DNA of 62,000 nucleotides, taken from assembly GCF_037975245.1 (NCBI RefSeq), contig NC_092583.1:12113764-12175763 (forward strand). The letters are read 5' to 3'. This document shows, piece by piece, positions 25,746 to 36,700 of this stretch (positions are counted from its first letter, which is position 1; the number at the start of each line of letters is the position of its first letter). The translations under genes and the position numbers were made by a program. Under the pieces are notes generated by a model. It searched no databases and had not been told where the DNA came from. It saw nothing but the letters and a program-made list of their open reading frames with translations. Source of the stretch: Apostichopus japonicus (taxonomy: Eukaryota; Echinodermata; Holothuroidea; Aspidochirotida; Stichopodidae).

Positions 25746-26313
25746 AACATAGGCGTACGGGACCATTTCAGTTTGGGGGGGGGGGCAGAACTTTTTGTGC
25801 CCGAAAGTTCCCGTGACACTATCTAAGCGGAGCGCCACCATCGGTTGGCGCGTAGCGTACAAGAAAATTTTGGGCACACAATGCCTCTCAGATTGCCGGA
25901 AACGGCACTTCTGGGGCCTTGCAAGTTGCATGTAAACATTCTTTATTTTATAATCTCACGTTTTAGAAATTTACACTTCCCCAAAAATTTGGTATATTAG
26001 AAAAAGAAAAAATGGTAACATCACTTTGAAGGGGAAAAAATGGGACAGTGTATTTTTTAAGCTCCTATTTAGTTACCTTATTTATTATTTTAACACAGTA
26101 CTCAGCTACCTCCAGAAAAACATACATTGTTCAACGACACGTAAGCGGGATAATGTCGCTGTGTCGGGTGAGACTGCAATTTGTCTCACAAAAAAGTATA
26201 AAATATAACAAAGAATATGATAAACCCGTACTTCTATGCTTGTAGGCACCCCCCCCCCCCCACCATCCATGAAAAAGAAAATGTTTCTTCTATATACACT
26301 CATGTTGGGGATA

Positions 26314-26976
26314 TCCAGGTCAAGGGCGGCGGAAGCACTTTTAATCTGGGGGGCACCTACATCAAAGGGTACTTTGCAGAAATTCGATTGGACTGATGCA
26401 TCCCTATATTTAGTACCCTTTATAACTCTTATTGTATTATCTTATTTGTGTATACAAATCACTCCATCAACGCCCCCCCCCCCCCCCAAAGGAAAATATG
26501 CATACTAGCACTGCAATATCCAATACGCAAATTGGGAAACAAGGAACAAGTTTTCTCTTGAGACAAAATGAGGTGAAATCATGCAAGTTGCTAATGTAGG
26601 AATCTTCCGAATTAGACTGGTTTTTTTCTTGTTAATATCTTAACAAATTTTCCATTCGAAATGGTTTTAATTTTGACCCACAGAAATTCATTAAAAGTCA
26701 CGGGCTTAGCCAGGATTTGCAAAGTTGTATGCACGACTATCTGAGCGGAGCGCCACCATCAGTTGGCGCGGAGCGTACTATAAAAATTTTTGGTTTTACA
26801 AACCCCTCAGATGGCCGGAAACAGCCCTTCCCGAGTGTTCATTATGGTTCCCTGGCCTCTTGCTAACTTGAGGCACCTCAAGTTTTATATAGAAAAAAGG
26901 CACATTTTTAACCTGAGGAAAAGTGGGGGTGGGGCACGTGCCCCTGTACCCCCCGGTTCCGCCGCCCTTGGTCCAG
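26314..26976. mobile_element. Nested TIR element with CAAGGGCGGCGGAA ends
   Basis: CCAGGTCAAGGGCGGCGGAA at 26314-26333 is matched inversely by TTCCGCCGCCCTTGGTCCAG ending near 26976 (14 identical bases plus a partial match outside). It lies inside the larger CATAGGCGTACG-bounded block and includes one of the two CGGAGCGCCACCATC copies. No transposase sequence is seen. Confidence 0.5.
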
Positions 26977-27166
26977 GTAAACAATTGACTAGTTAGAAGA
27001 AAAAAAATTGATCTTGGCAAAAAGCGTGGTAGCCCAGATGAACTGCGCTTACGGCGGAAATATTCGGGCATAATGATGCTGAATAAAGAAAATCATGGAA
27101 TTGTCGGGCAAAAATTTGAAAAAGATTCGGGCAAGCTACTGCATATTTACATTCCAGATGACAAAA

Positions 27167-27297
27167 AAATTCGGGCAAAAGTCCTGAAAAATTCGGGCAG
27201 CCTAAAAAAATATATATAGGCCTATATATATATATATATATATTTTTTTTTTCTCCTCTTAGGCTGCCCGAATTTTTCAGGACTTTTGCCCGAATTT
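27167..27297. repeat. 39-bp perfect inverted repeat with (TA)n loop
   Basis: The left arm 27167-27205 and the right arm 27259-27297 are exact reverse complements (outer part AAATTCGGGCAAAAGTCCTG, inner part ending GGCAGCCTAA). The 53-base loop is A7, TA-rich sequence around a TATAGGCCTATA palindrome, and T10, so the stem could extend almost through. The word ATTCGGGCA recurs further left (27061, 27125), so the left arm belongs to a short degenerate array. Confidence 0.9.
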
Positions 27298-27364
27298 CTT
27301 GTCCTCTGGAAATTTGGGGGGGGGGGCAGTCTGCCCCCCATGCCCCCCGCCTCGTACGCCTATG

Positions 27365-27950
27365 AATGATAAATCAACAAGTACAACGAGTACGAGTACA
27401 ACGTTGTCTTGATAACATATTTCAGAATTGAATAATATCGTTTTCCAAAATGAACCCCCCCTCCCCCCCCCCAAAAAAAAGAGAAAGGATTTGATATCAA
27501 AACTGAAATATCAAAGCTGTGCTGGTAAATGTCGTTTTAGCAGTTCCTTCACAGAATCCCCCCCCCCCCGCACAAAATTAAAAATATCGTTATAATTGTT
27601 ATAATAACAACGTCTGGTTTTTTGTTTTATGCTTGTAGCCTGGCCAATAGTAAAAAGGTTGACAAGGTTATTGAAATTTCCTTGTGTGCATACGTGGACG
27701 GAATAAATGGTTTAAAGTATCGAGTTCCACAGCCGTCTAATATTATTTCAGGTGCAGCGTGAGTAAATGGAGGCACACGTCTTGTCTAAATATTGGGGAC
27801 AAATTTAGACAAAATAAAATCGGATGATATCAAATGAAAATCCAATATCAACTACATGTTACCTTTTCTTTCGCAAGTTTATATGAGTATGTTTTTTCTT
27901 TACTTTCTTATAGGTAGATGCCATGGGAGGGGGTCAGCTGGAGGGGTTGA
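27365..27950. other. Gene-free stretch
   Basis: Poly-C/A runs near 27455-27480 and 27559-27570. Nothing coding. Confidence 0.45.
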
Positions 27951-27951
27951 T

Positions 27952-28310
27952 GCTGGGGGTGAGGGGGGGGGGGGTGGTTGTGATGCTTAGGCCTAATAGA
28001 AACACAGGCTTCGTCAGACAGTTGAAGTTGTGGGGGCACAGCAAAATGAGAAGAACAATTAAGGGGAGGGGGGTAGTGAAAGTGCGAGGGAAACTGGCGA
28101 GGGTGGGGGGGGGGGAGGGGAGGGGTAATTTTCCTGAAGGGTTTCGGTTCAATCAATTCCAGTACTTATAATCAGCTTCAAATGAGCAGAATATTGAAAG
28201 GTAGACGAAGGTAGACAATTATGGTCAGTAGACCAATATCAAACATTTGTGTGTTTTCTGTTTTTTTTTCTGACTTCATCAACAAGTTATCCTTAAAGGA
28301 GCTTCCCATT
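27952..28310. repeat. Dispersed repeat R1, copy 1
   Basis: From GCTGGGGGTGAGGGG to AAGGAGCTTCCCATT it is collinear with 33777-34129 in the same orientation. Long shared runs include GCTTAGGCCTAATAGAAACA, the GGGTTTCGGTT block and the TTATGGTCAGTAGACCAATA block. Differences are mostly in the G-rich part and T-runs. No terminal inverted repeats or tRNA boxes were found, so the class is unknown. The Gly/Val/Arg-rich frames here are shadows of the poly-G tract. Confidence 0.85.
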
Positions 28311-28370
28311 ATTTCGCTGAATATCTTGATATTCAGAATAGCTGTTCATAAAGTTACTATGACATATCAA

Positions 28371-28540
28371 GACTAAAACTGACTATGACATAATTATCAA
28401 GACTAAAAATAACTATGAGATAATTATCAAGACTAAAAATAACTATGACATAATTATCAAGACTAAAAATAACTATGACATAATTATCAAGACTAAAAAT
28501 AACTATGACATAATTATCAAGACTAAAAATGACTATGACG
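28371..28540. repeat. Tandem array, 30-bp unit
   Basis: About six copies of GACTAAAAATAACTATGACA followed by TAATTATCAA, with G/A and C/T variants at the ends of the array. The 30-bp period keeps a minus-strand frame open (repeating LDNYVIVIFS), which is an artefact of period divisibility by three. Confidence 0.95.
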
Positions 28541-29082
28541 TAATTATCAAGATTTAAATTTCTTATCGCAACTTTGTTTTTTGTCACCTTTTCAACAAGA
28601 GCATAAAACAAGATGCAAGACAATTTTTTTTTTTTATTAAAGGTGCAGCGTTTTATTGTTGCCATATTACAAGTATATAATTGTGCAAAATATACATATT
28701 GATTGATCATACTCCTTTAAAAGGAGCCGATATAAATGTAACAAACTGTAGCAATTCTCACGTAAATTTCGCAATTTAGAATATTCTTAAAGCTTTGCGA
28801 AAAAAAAATCTTTACAAAAAGATCACAAACCGATGAGGTTCCCTATGATATGATTTTCTATCAACATAACCCTGAAAACCACCTTGGGCAACCCACTAGA
28901 ACTAATATACGCCAAGTTATAATTGTTTTGCCCACAATGAAACAGATTATTATGCCATATCAGATTAACAACAAATATACAGGTTTTGGGGTAAATGGTC
29001 TGTTTCTTGTGTGCTGTATATTAATCTATTGGCCAGAGACAAACATACTTATTTCATTTTTTATATATATTAAGTAAATATA
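28541..29082. other. Gene-free stretch
   Basis: AT-rich DNA with no supported feature. Confidence 0.45.
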
Positions 29083-29131
29083 TACATATATATATATATA
29101 TTAAATATATTATATATATATATATATATAA
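29083..29131. repeat. (TA)n next to tRNA-like repeat
   Basis: Interrupted TA repeat directly adjoining the 3' end of the minus-strand family B element. Confidence 0.9.
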
Positions 29132-29138
29132 ACTTCCA

Positions 29139-29209
29139 GCCTCCACCGGGATTCGAACCCGGGCCTCCCTCTTTATATGCGGACACCGTACCCACTAGGC
29201 CATGGACGC
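29139..29209 (-). pseudogene. tRNA-like module within family B repeat
   Basis: 71 bases with an acceptor-like stem (6 of 7 pairs), an A-box-like GGCCTAGTGGGTACGGTG and a perfect B box GGGTTCGAATCCC. The anticodon arm is not well formed, so I do not call it a functional tRNA. It could still act as an internal RNA polymerase III promoter. Confidence 0.6.
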
Positions 29210-29370
29210 TGATTGTATGTCCAGAGGTTCGAAACCGGTAAGGAAGGTCGTAATTCCACTGTAGGCGTTTGTCACCTGTATCAAACAATACTAGTTCTGT
29301 TTGGTGACATATTTGCCTTACTCTAGTGATCAAACATGATGCTAACCAACTCGAAATTTGTGAAAAGGCC
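29139..29370 (-). repeat. Composite tRNA-like repeat, family B, fullest copy
   Basis: On the minus strand it runs from CGAGTTGGTTAGCATCATG (near 29355) through a 150-bp body shared with 16965-17200 to a tRNA-like module at 29209-29139. That module starts GCGTCCATGGCCTAGTGGG and ends with a T-arm CCCGGGTTCGAATCCCGG and TGGAGGC, which pairs 6/7 with the GCGTCCA start. The tRNA-like part sits at the 3' end of the conserved unit, the reverse of the usual SINE layout. A partial copy of the body also lies at 54576-54650. Confidence 0.75.
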
Positions 29371-29805
29371 GGTTCTGGACAGATATACTTTGAACAGAAC
29401 TCTGTTACATGAAATGGATTAAATGACCGAGGCAATTAAAAATATTTCATATATGTGTGAAATTGTAATGAATTGGAAAATCCATATATTGAACAAGAAA
29501 ACGTATGTTAGCATTAGAGAATACTTTATCTGGGATTTCGGGTATCATTGCGACCATAAACACAGCCTGTTGAGATCTTATCTGCTATCTACTAACCCAC
29601 TATCAGAAACGCAACCGTATACATCATCGATAATTTAAGAGATAGAGCGGATGATTTTGACAAACAAAACGATACCATTAAAACAGTTAGAAATATGTTA
29701 TCCCTCTTGGGAGTTGTGTACAAGTTCAAACAAGCCGATACAAGACTTTGTTTAGGACTTAAGCGATTTGATGATGATAAAGAAGAAAAAAATAAAAGAA
29801 AAAAA
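29371..29805. other. Gene-free stretch
   Basis: Short ORFs on both strands without domains. A charged frame near 29695-29820 runs into the tandem array below. Nothing is recognised. Confidence 0.4.
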
Positions 29806-30045
29806 GATCGCGTTTCCACTTCTTTGGGAACTTCAATAAACAGGTCGCGTTCCACTAGTTTGCAAACTTACAAAAAAAAGGTTGCGTTCCACAACTTTGG
29901 AACTTACAAAAAATGTCGCGTTCCACACACTTTGCGAACTTACAAAAAACAGGTCGCGTTCCACTACTTTGCGAGCTAACAAGAAGGTCGCTTTCACTAC
30001 TTTGCGAACAAAAAAAGGTTACGTTCCACTACTTTGCCAACTTAC
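29806..30045. repeat. Tandem array, about 35-38-bp degenerate unit
   Basis: About seven copies of a unit like GGTCGCGTTCCACTACTTTG followed by CGAACTTACAAAAAA, with variable A-run lengths and substitutions. It lies on no supported gene. Confidence 0.85.
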
Positions 30046-31830
30046 ATTACCTAAATACTAAATACTAACATTGATTTCAGCTCAACAATGGTTATTCGAA
30101 CCACGGAAATACCAACAGGAAAATTCAAATATCACTTCTACAGAACAAAGTCCTGTACCTATGGGAACTACAAGATTTGAACACATAGGTTAAAACATTA
30201 CAAGTGGGTTTAGGTTGCCATTATATAGCTCAATGAAGAACTTTCTCGATTCGAAGTAATGAGAGAAGAGGAAGGTAGATTTCACAAATTTACATGACCG
30301 AGAAACTGCATCCAGACATTTGAAATCATCAATGTTTCATCAAAAAAAGGAACTTAAAAGAGTCTGCATGTAGTCCATTCATAATCACCCACTATCTGAT
30401 ATTTATCTTTATGGCATAAATTGTCATTTTCAGTATATAGGTAAGTCTACAATCACATCACCACGAGGTACAGTACCTTCCCCCACAAATTTATTGGGGC
30501 ACAAGGGAAAAAATTGAGTCAAACTTAAAGTGTGTTTTAAGCTTTACAACAGAGTACAGAATCAGACTTTATATGCATCAAACTACTTCCGGAACCCCTG
30601 CTTTCTCCCCCCCCCCCAAAAAAAAAAAAAAAAAATCCAAGGTTGGCTTTTATGATACCTAGGATTGTCTTAAATGCCGAAAATGTACAAACCATAAAAC
30701 TGTTCATTGGACATAGGCAGAAGTATTATGAATAGCTTGACAGTGAAGAAGCGACATTTAACAATGTTGATAAGACAGTTGTATTTTGAGCATGATAAGA
30801 TAATTACTGAGATGCCAGGGGCATTCAGACATAAGCTGTAATTAAATAAGCCTGGCGATGCCTACAGCTCGCTCAACAAATCCCACTACTCAACAGGTTT
30901 TAAAATATTGAATATATCTCAGGAATAAGTCCATCTCGGTAACAGTCTTCAGCAAAGTTGTATCCAAGATTTTTATAATTTGTAAACCAATTTTGTTACA
31001 AAAATGTACCAATCCTTAAACTTGGTATCCATAAGTGAAAGACTCTATCATAAATAAGCGATCTTTACCACGTCCCTTTGGACTCCATAAAGGTAAAATA
31101 TATAAAGATATTTTTAGCGAATACGACAGAATACATAAATGGTTGTGACGGCAGCTAGATTTTGAAGGCGTAAGTAAAAAAAAAAATAAAAAAAATGTTG
31201 ATAACCAAACTAGAAATTTTTGTGATATCAAACTGAGATAACTTATTTATCTATCAGAATACAAATCGCGACAAAATACAATTTTTTTTTTCTTTTTCTG
31301 TGGGGTGTTTGAAACCCATCTCATATAATGGACTCTACAGATTTATCTATTTACAAAAATATACCAAAACCTCACTGAACCCATCTATATACAAAATACA
31401 TAGAAAAAAATGAACGCTACGTCAACAAATCATGTCTAATTATTTATGACCACGCTGAATAAAGACGACATGTTATTTGCAATTGAATGGATATTGATAT
31501 TGATAAACAAATGAGTTGTGAGCTTGTTTTAAGTCAATGAATTGATGTCTTATATTACATGAAAGATTTATACATAGTTTGTCCTATATATGATACACCA
31601 TATACAGTATATTTAGAGGAGCTGTCTGTTATATATTCCTATAGACGTTCATCACCTTCACAACATGAAACCTTCCATTATTTTAAAAAGGTTAAAAAAA
31701 AGTTGTGCTCGTATTTTTAGGCAAAAAAGTGATGCGTACCTCGGAGGTCTCCTCATGGATTTGTACTCGTTCTGATACTCTAGACATTTTGGAAAATTAG
31801 TACAGAAACTGGTGCAAGATTTGAGTACTC
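30046..31830. other. Gene-free stretch
   Basis: Poly-C/A at 30608-30635. One plus-strand fragment near 30400-30470 reads IYLYGINCHFQYIGKS, faintly like a GIY-YIG start, but the frame around it is broken and I do not call it. Otherwise nothing. Confidence 0.35.
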
Positions 31831-31832
31831 AT

Positions 31833-32205
31833 TCTTAGAGCCTTGTACTCAATCCAATGGGTACTTCTGTGTGTACTCACACTCATTCTTAGACCCTTGT
31901 ACTCAATCCAATGGGTACTTCTGTGTGTACTCATACTCATTCTTAGAGCCTTGAACTCAATCCAATGGGTAATTCTGTGTGTACTCACACTCATTCTTAG
32001 AGCCTTGTACTCAATCCAATGGGTAATTCTGTGTGTACTCATACTCATTCTTAGAGCCTTGTACTCAATCCAATGGGTACTTCTGTGTGTACTCATACTC
32101 ATTCTTAGAGCCTTGTACTCAATCCAATGGGTACTTCTGTGTGTACTCATACTCATTCTTAGAGCCTTGCACTCAATCCAATGGGTAATTCTGTGTGTAC
32201 TCATA
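31833..32205. repeat. Tandem array, 54-bp unit, seven copies
   Basis: The unit TTGTACTCAATCCAATGGGT followed by ACTTCTGTGTGTACTCATACTCATTCTTAGAGCC (shown in two parts) repeats seven times with few substitutions. Because 54 is divisible by three, both strands have long repetitive frames (18-residue period). With no flanking exon structure I treat them as artefacts. Confidence 0.95.
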
Positions 32206-33562
32206 CTCATGCTGTTGTACTTGTACTACTACTACTACTAATACTCACAGGTGCTACCCAATGGCTATTCCCTGTTATGTGCATTACATTTTTACTCCCC
32301 AAATCTGGCCTCTACTAACTAATCATAAATTTAAACACAGCGAAAACTGAAAAGAGACACTTCTATAAGTTTTAAAACAAAATTATTAGTAATAACACAC
32401 TTGAATCTTACATTAATGCCCTACAGCTCTTTATTTTTCATGGTCTACACGGTACCGAGATCGTTGCCATCCAAATACTAATATCAATAAATCTCAAGTA
32501 CTTACAACCCAACTCTTTTCCCATGATCTATTCCTTTTCATGGGTGTATGAGAAGGGGTGTCAAAGGAGGCAATTATCCAATTTCCCTTACCCAATGCGT
32601 TTTTTTCCCCCCCTTTAGCAATACGTGTATACAACATTTAAAAACAATTATGTCCAATTTCGAGGATACCAAATTTAACTTAATTAATAACACAAATTGC
32701 ATCAGTTTAGGTTAAATGATACACAGTTTTTTACATACTTCGATTTTGAATTTTGTTTTGGTGTTTTTAAACAAGGAAAACCATTCCCAATTCTTTTTGT
32801 AGCAAAATAAAATCCAGTTTCAAATGTTGATTCTGCATATATTGTGAAATTATTGCATTTCATAAACCATGAGGCACTTTTCGAAAATTACCAGACACTC
32901 AATTATGACCTCCCGCACCGCAGCAAATCACATGTGCGAACCCTTTCACATCTGTAAATTTAACCACTTATTAATGGCATCCCAGCAATGTAACTTCTAA
33001 AAACACATGAAAACTGTGAATACAGCATCAACTATTTGTTTTATTAAAGAAAGATGTAATTTGGGTCTCTGTAGGTTTATTCTCTTGCTGTTTCAGCTGT
33101 GGCGATGTTTTGATTAATTTTTGTGAAGATTGCGCAAAAAAATCTGTGATGGAATGGAAACACCACAAAGCAACTTTTTTTTCAATTGGATCATACCCCC
33201 AACACCCTGCCCCATCCACCCACCCCCTCTCAAAAAAAAAGAATAAAAATATGTGAATTAACTCTTCGAAACTGATTCAACTACAGAACAGCATTACTGT
33301 GTTAGAAATATTTACAAAACAAGAAGTTATTAGTTATTTTTATGAAAAGACATTTGGTCACGACTGACATAAGCAGAAGAGTGTCTTTACTTTCATCGTG
33401 CCACGAATAGACGGTGAATTCACGAAATCGCAAAACAATAACATTATCACACACCTTCCGAAAAATGTTGGTTTGTGTATCTAATCACCAAATCCATCTT
33501 TGTGACCTGACAGGTAGGCCGTTAATTAATCAATCAATTAATTAATTAATTACATAATGAAG
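32206..33562. other. 3' flank of the MAGUK gene
   Basis: Probably contains the 3' UTR of the minus-strand MAGUK gene. A minus-strand AATAAA lies at 33045-33040, about 520 bases past the stop, as one candidate polyadenylation signal. (TTAA)n at 33525-33551 lies just after the stop. No ORF in this stretch looks real. Confidence 0.35.
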
Positions 33563-33739
33563 CTACCTCAGCCAGCTGTTGGGAACCCACTGAGGCTCCC
33601 TTTCCATTGTGGTGACAGCTGTCACCAACTCCTTGAAGGCTTTTTGGGCGTTGTCGTTCACGATGGTGACATCAAAATGGTGTCGGTAGAGGTACTCCAT
33701 TTTCTGCCCGACATCCACCATTTCGATTAGATCTTCTTC
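33563..33739 (-). CDS. MPP7: MAGUK exon l: C-terminal exon with stop
   Basis: 58 codons plus [43 protein letters not shown], then [18 protein letters not shown]. The HFD.TIVND strand and the terminal EPQWVP.SW motif are hallmarks of the p55/MPP subfamily and confirm the true C-terminus. Acceptor CGGCAG|GAA. Confidence 0.93.
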   Translation of the reverse strand, partial: EEDLIEMVDVGQKMEYLYRHHFDVTIVNDNAQKAFKELVTAVTTMEREPQWVPNSWLR

Positions 33740-36700
33740 CTGCCGGTAATCGAAAAAGAAAAACAGATAAATAGTGGCTGGGGGTGAGGGGGGGGGTGAT
33801 GCTTAGGCCTAATAGAAACACAGGCTTCGTCAGACAGTTTAAGGTGTGGGGACACAGCAAAATGAGAAGAACAAGGGGGGGTAGTGAAAATGTGAGGCAT
33901 CTGGCGAGGGTGAAGGTGGGGAGGGGGGGAGGAGGGGGTAATCTTCCTAAAGGGTTTCGGTTTCCATCAATTCTAGTACTTATATTCAGCTTCAAATGAG
34001 CAGAATATCGAAAGGTAGACGAAAGACAATTATGGTCAGTAGACCAATATCAAACATGTGTGTTATTTCTGTTTTTTTTAAATTTTTTTTTACTTCATCA
34101 ACAAGTTATCCTTAAAGGAGCTTCCCATTAATTAGGCAATTGATGATGTCACAGTTGCACACTGATAGGAATGTGTTTTGTTTTGCTTATTATGACCTTT
34201 GTCTTTGATTTTCGCTTAACTTTTCACTTAACTTTTACCTAAAGTGATGTGAAGTTTAACAATACACGGATGAAACGAAAGTAAGTTTCATATTTTGATG
34301 CGTCCCGGCATTAAAGTAGAAAATCGGATGACGTAAACACCGAGCCAAAACATTAAAAGAAATTTATTGGTGTGCTTCACACCCTCACACCTACCACTTG
34401 AGGTACAAAGCGAGTCAACTTTAAAATAGAGTTATCTCGGAAAAAACGTTACGTGGGATTTGAATTCAAATTTCATCAGGTTGTTGCTCTAGAGCATGTC
34501 CCCTCTTTGATCAGTCGAGAACGACATTTTCAGACGAGCTATTATCTGGATAGCGGCTCCAGAAAAAATCTCAAAGAACTTACGACAAACGCCCTCTCGT
34601 TGAGTCTCTCTAAAGATGCCTTGGCATTGACCGCAGCTCGAGTCTCTCGTAAGACTGGCAGAGACGGTGGCTTGATGAAAACGACGAAGGGCTTCAACTC
34701 TCCCGATCGAAGTGCTTTCAACGACTGCGAGACAAACGGTAAACAAGTAAAATCAATTCATTTTTTTGTGAAAAATAATGCTGTTAAAAGAAAGCTGTAA
34801 CTGTGAACATTTTAAATGCCTTGTGGTGGGGTGGGGTACTCTGAGAATTTAATACAAGGCAGGTGTATCATTCCTGCCGAAACCCATTTCAATAACCACG
34901 CTACCGTCGTTATTACACCGGGCATGCAAAACAATACAAACTAATATTATGATCGTGATATGTCGGTCGAATGTCAGAAAATGTTTGTCCGTGATTTGCG
35001 AGTTTTGTTCTTAAACAGGATTATGAACGGACCTGAGGATGGACGGTGATGACGCAAACTCGACCCTCCTCTACGACCCTTCTCACTGCTCTAAAGCTGA
35101 CCCCATAGAGATGACCTTTGTACTCGCCGTACTCTATCAGTCTGTTGCCTCTGATCGCCGTCTCCATGATTGTTCTCGATACAAAATAATAGTCCACGCC
35201 GTCATGTTCCAGCAGCTTCTTCGGCCTGGACGTGTCTGTTTCGGTTAAGGAATACATCGAAACATAATCATCGATAACATGCTCATTAGAAGAAAAACTC
35301 CTGTAAACAAAAGTTAAAATGAGACGTACACCCCCACACCCATCATCGTATTAAAGTCACGCGACAGGGATCGTGCTCATGTTAAACGAGTCCCGGTGGA
35401 ACGTTTGCCCGATTATCATTTTAGAAAACTGAGAAGCCATTGAGCTTATTATGAGAAGCCGTCATTAAAAGTGATAACTATCAAACCGTTATCTTTAGCT
35501 CAAATGATAAAGTATTTTGGGAAGAACAACTCCCCCAAACTAGACATTAAAAAGAAAACATTTTGCTACGTTTGAGGGCTGTACTATATAACAAGAAAAA
35601 AAAATGTCTGGGTCCGCCAATTTTTTTTTATATCTGTGATATGATATTGTAATAAATAAGAAAAAAAAAGGAATTTTTTTTAACATGCGGCTTGATGATG
35701 TCACATGTTTAGACTTGACCAAGTCTTCAGCCGTGCATGTGAAGGATGGTTAAATCAGTCATATCTCCAAAAATTGAAAAAAAAGTTTACTTTTCAAAAA
35801 CTTGATTTTATTCTACATAAGACACTCTCCCAGATTTCTTCTCACAAACACAACAAGGTTACTCAGCATGAAAATAATTATACAACTAATTAATAATAAT
35901 TATTATAATAGTTTGTACTTATTGTTGTAATAATTAATACCCTTCCATTCCAAATATTCGACTTTTTCTACTAACCTTCAGTGAACCTCATAGGAAGTAG
36001 GAATGTGGTTCATGTAGGTTTTGATGATGAAAATGCATTCTGCTGCTGTTTTGAAATCAGTTGAAATTTTTTTGATAAAAAAGAGCAAATTAACACTCAC
36101 GAGGGAGGGCAAGTCTGTAGTGGTCAGAATCGCTAGATATGAGTCTGTCTTTCAACATATTCTTCCCGACACCAGGTGGACCTGCCGGTGTTAAACGAAA
36201 AAGTTTGCATCAATAAGAGGGTTCCATTCTTAACGAGAGTTTCATTAGAAGAAAATGCAACGTTATATATTTAGAAAGGGACAAAACAAAAATTAACACT
36301 ATAAAGTAAATGCAATGATGAAAATAACATTCATAAATTAACCTGATATATTTCATGTTCAAATTCATCACCGAAAAGTTTGAACTTACCTTATATAGCA
36401 GCAAAAACAGAGTGGACAAAAAACCAAACAAAAAAAAATATTAAAAAAAAACCAAACACAGAGTACACCATCACCACCTTAATCTTACTTCAGATAATGA
36501 ATCCAAATGTCAAAACTGATTATGTCCCTGAACAAAAGGAAACGATGCCAATGTGTTGATAAACGTGATAATGGAAAACCAAAAGTCACTCTGTCACGTT
36601 TTGGGGTTTCTGTTTTGTCATTTTAATTGGAGATTTGACCTTCTATTAGAGAAACTGGTAACCACGCACATGGAGACGAGATATTAATCATCATTAATAA

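Larger units (their letters stand above)
25748..27364. repeat. Repeat block bounded by inverted CATAGGCGTACG
   Basis: CATAGGCGTACG at 25748-25759 is repeated in inverted orientation (CGTACGCCTATG) at 27353-27364. Just inside each end are poly-G/C runs. An internal segment beginning CTAAGCGGAGCGCCACCATC near 25820-25925 recurs in the same orientation at about 26738-26835 (CTGAGCGGAGCGCCACCATC...GATGGCCGGAAAC). It encloses the element at 26314-26976. There is no intact ORF, and it looks like nested, decayed non-autonomous elements. Confidence 0.55.

Noticed and set aside
29139-29209. Functional tRNA gene
   Set aside because: The acceptor stem has a mismatch, the anticodon arm is not well formed, and the unit is part of a repeated element.
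30080-30830. Possible third retroelement fragment (IYLYGINCHFQYIGKS, and CLKCRKC nearby)
   Set aside because: Only two short suggestive stretches in different broken frames. Too little ordered similarity to call.
31797-32241. 137-residue minus and 132-residue plus frames with an 18-residue repeat; also considered as a CRISPR-like array
   Set aside because: A 54-bp tandem array with no spacers between units. The open frames follow from divisibility by three, and the context is an animal genome.
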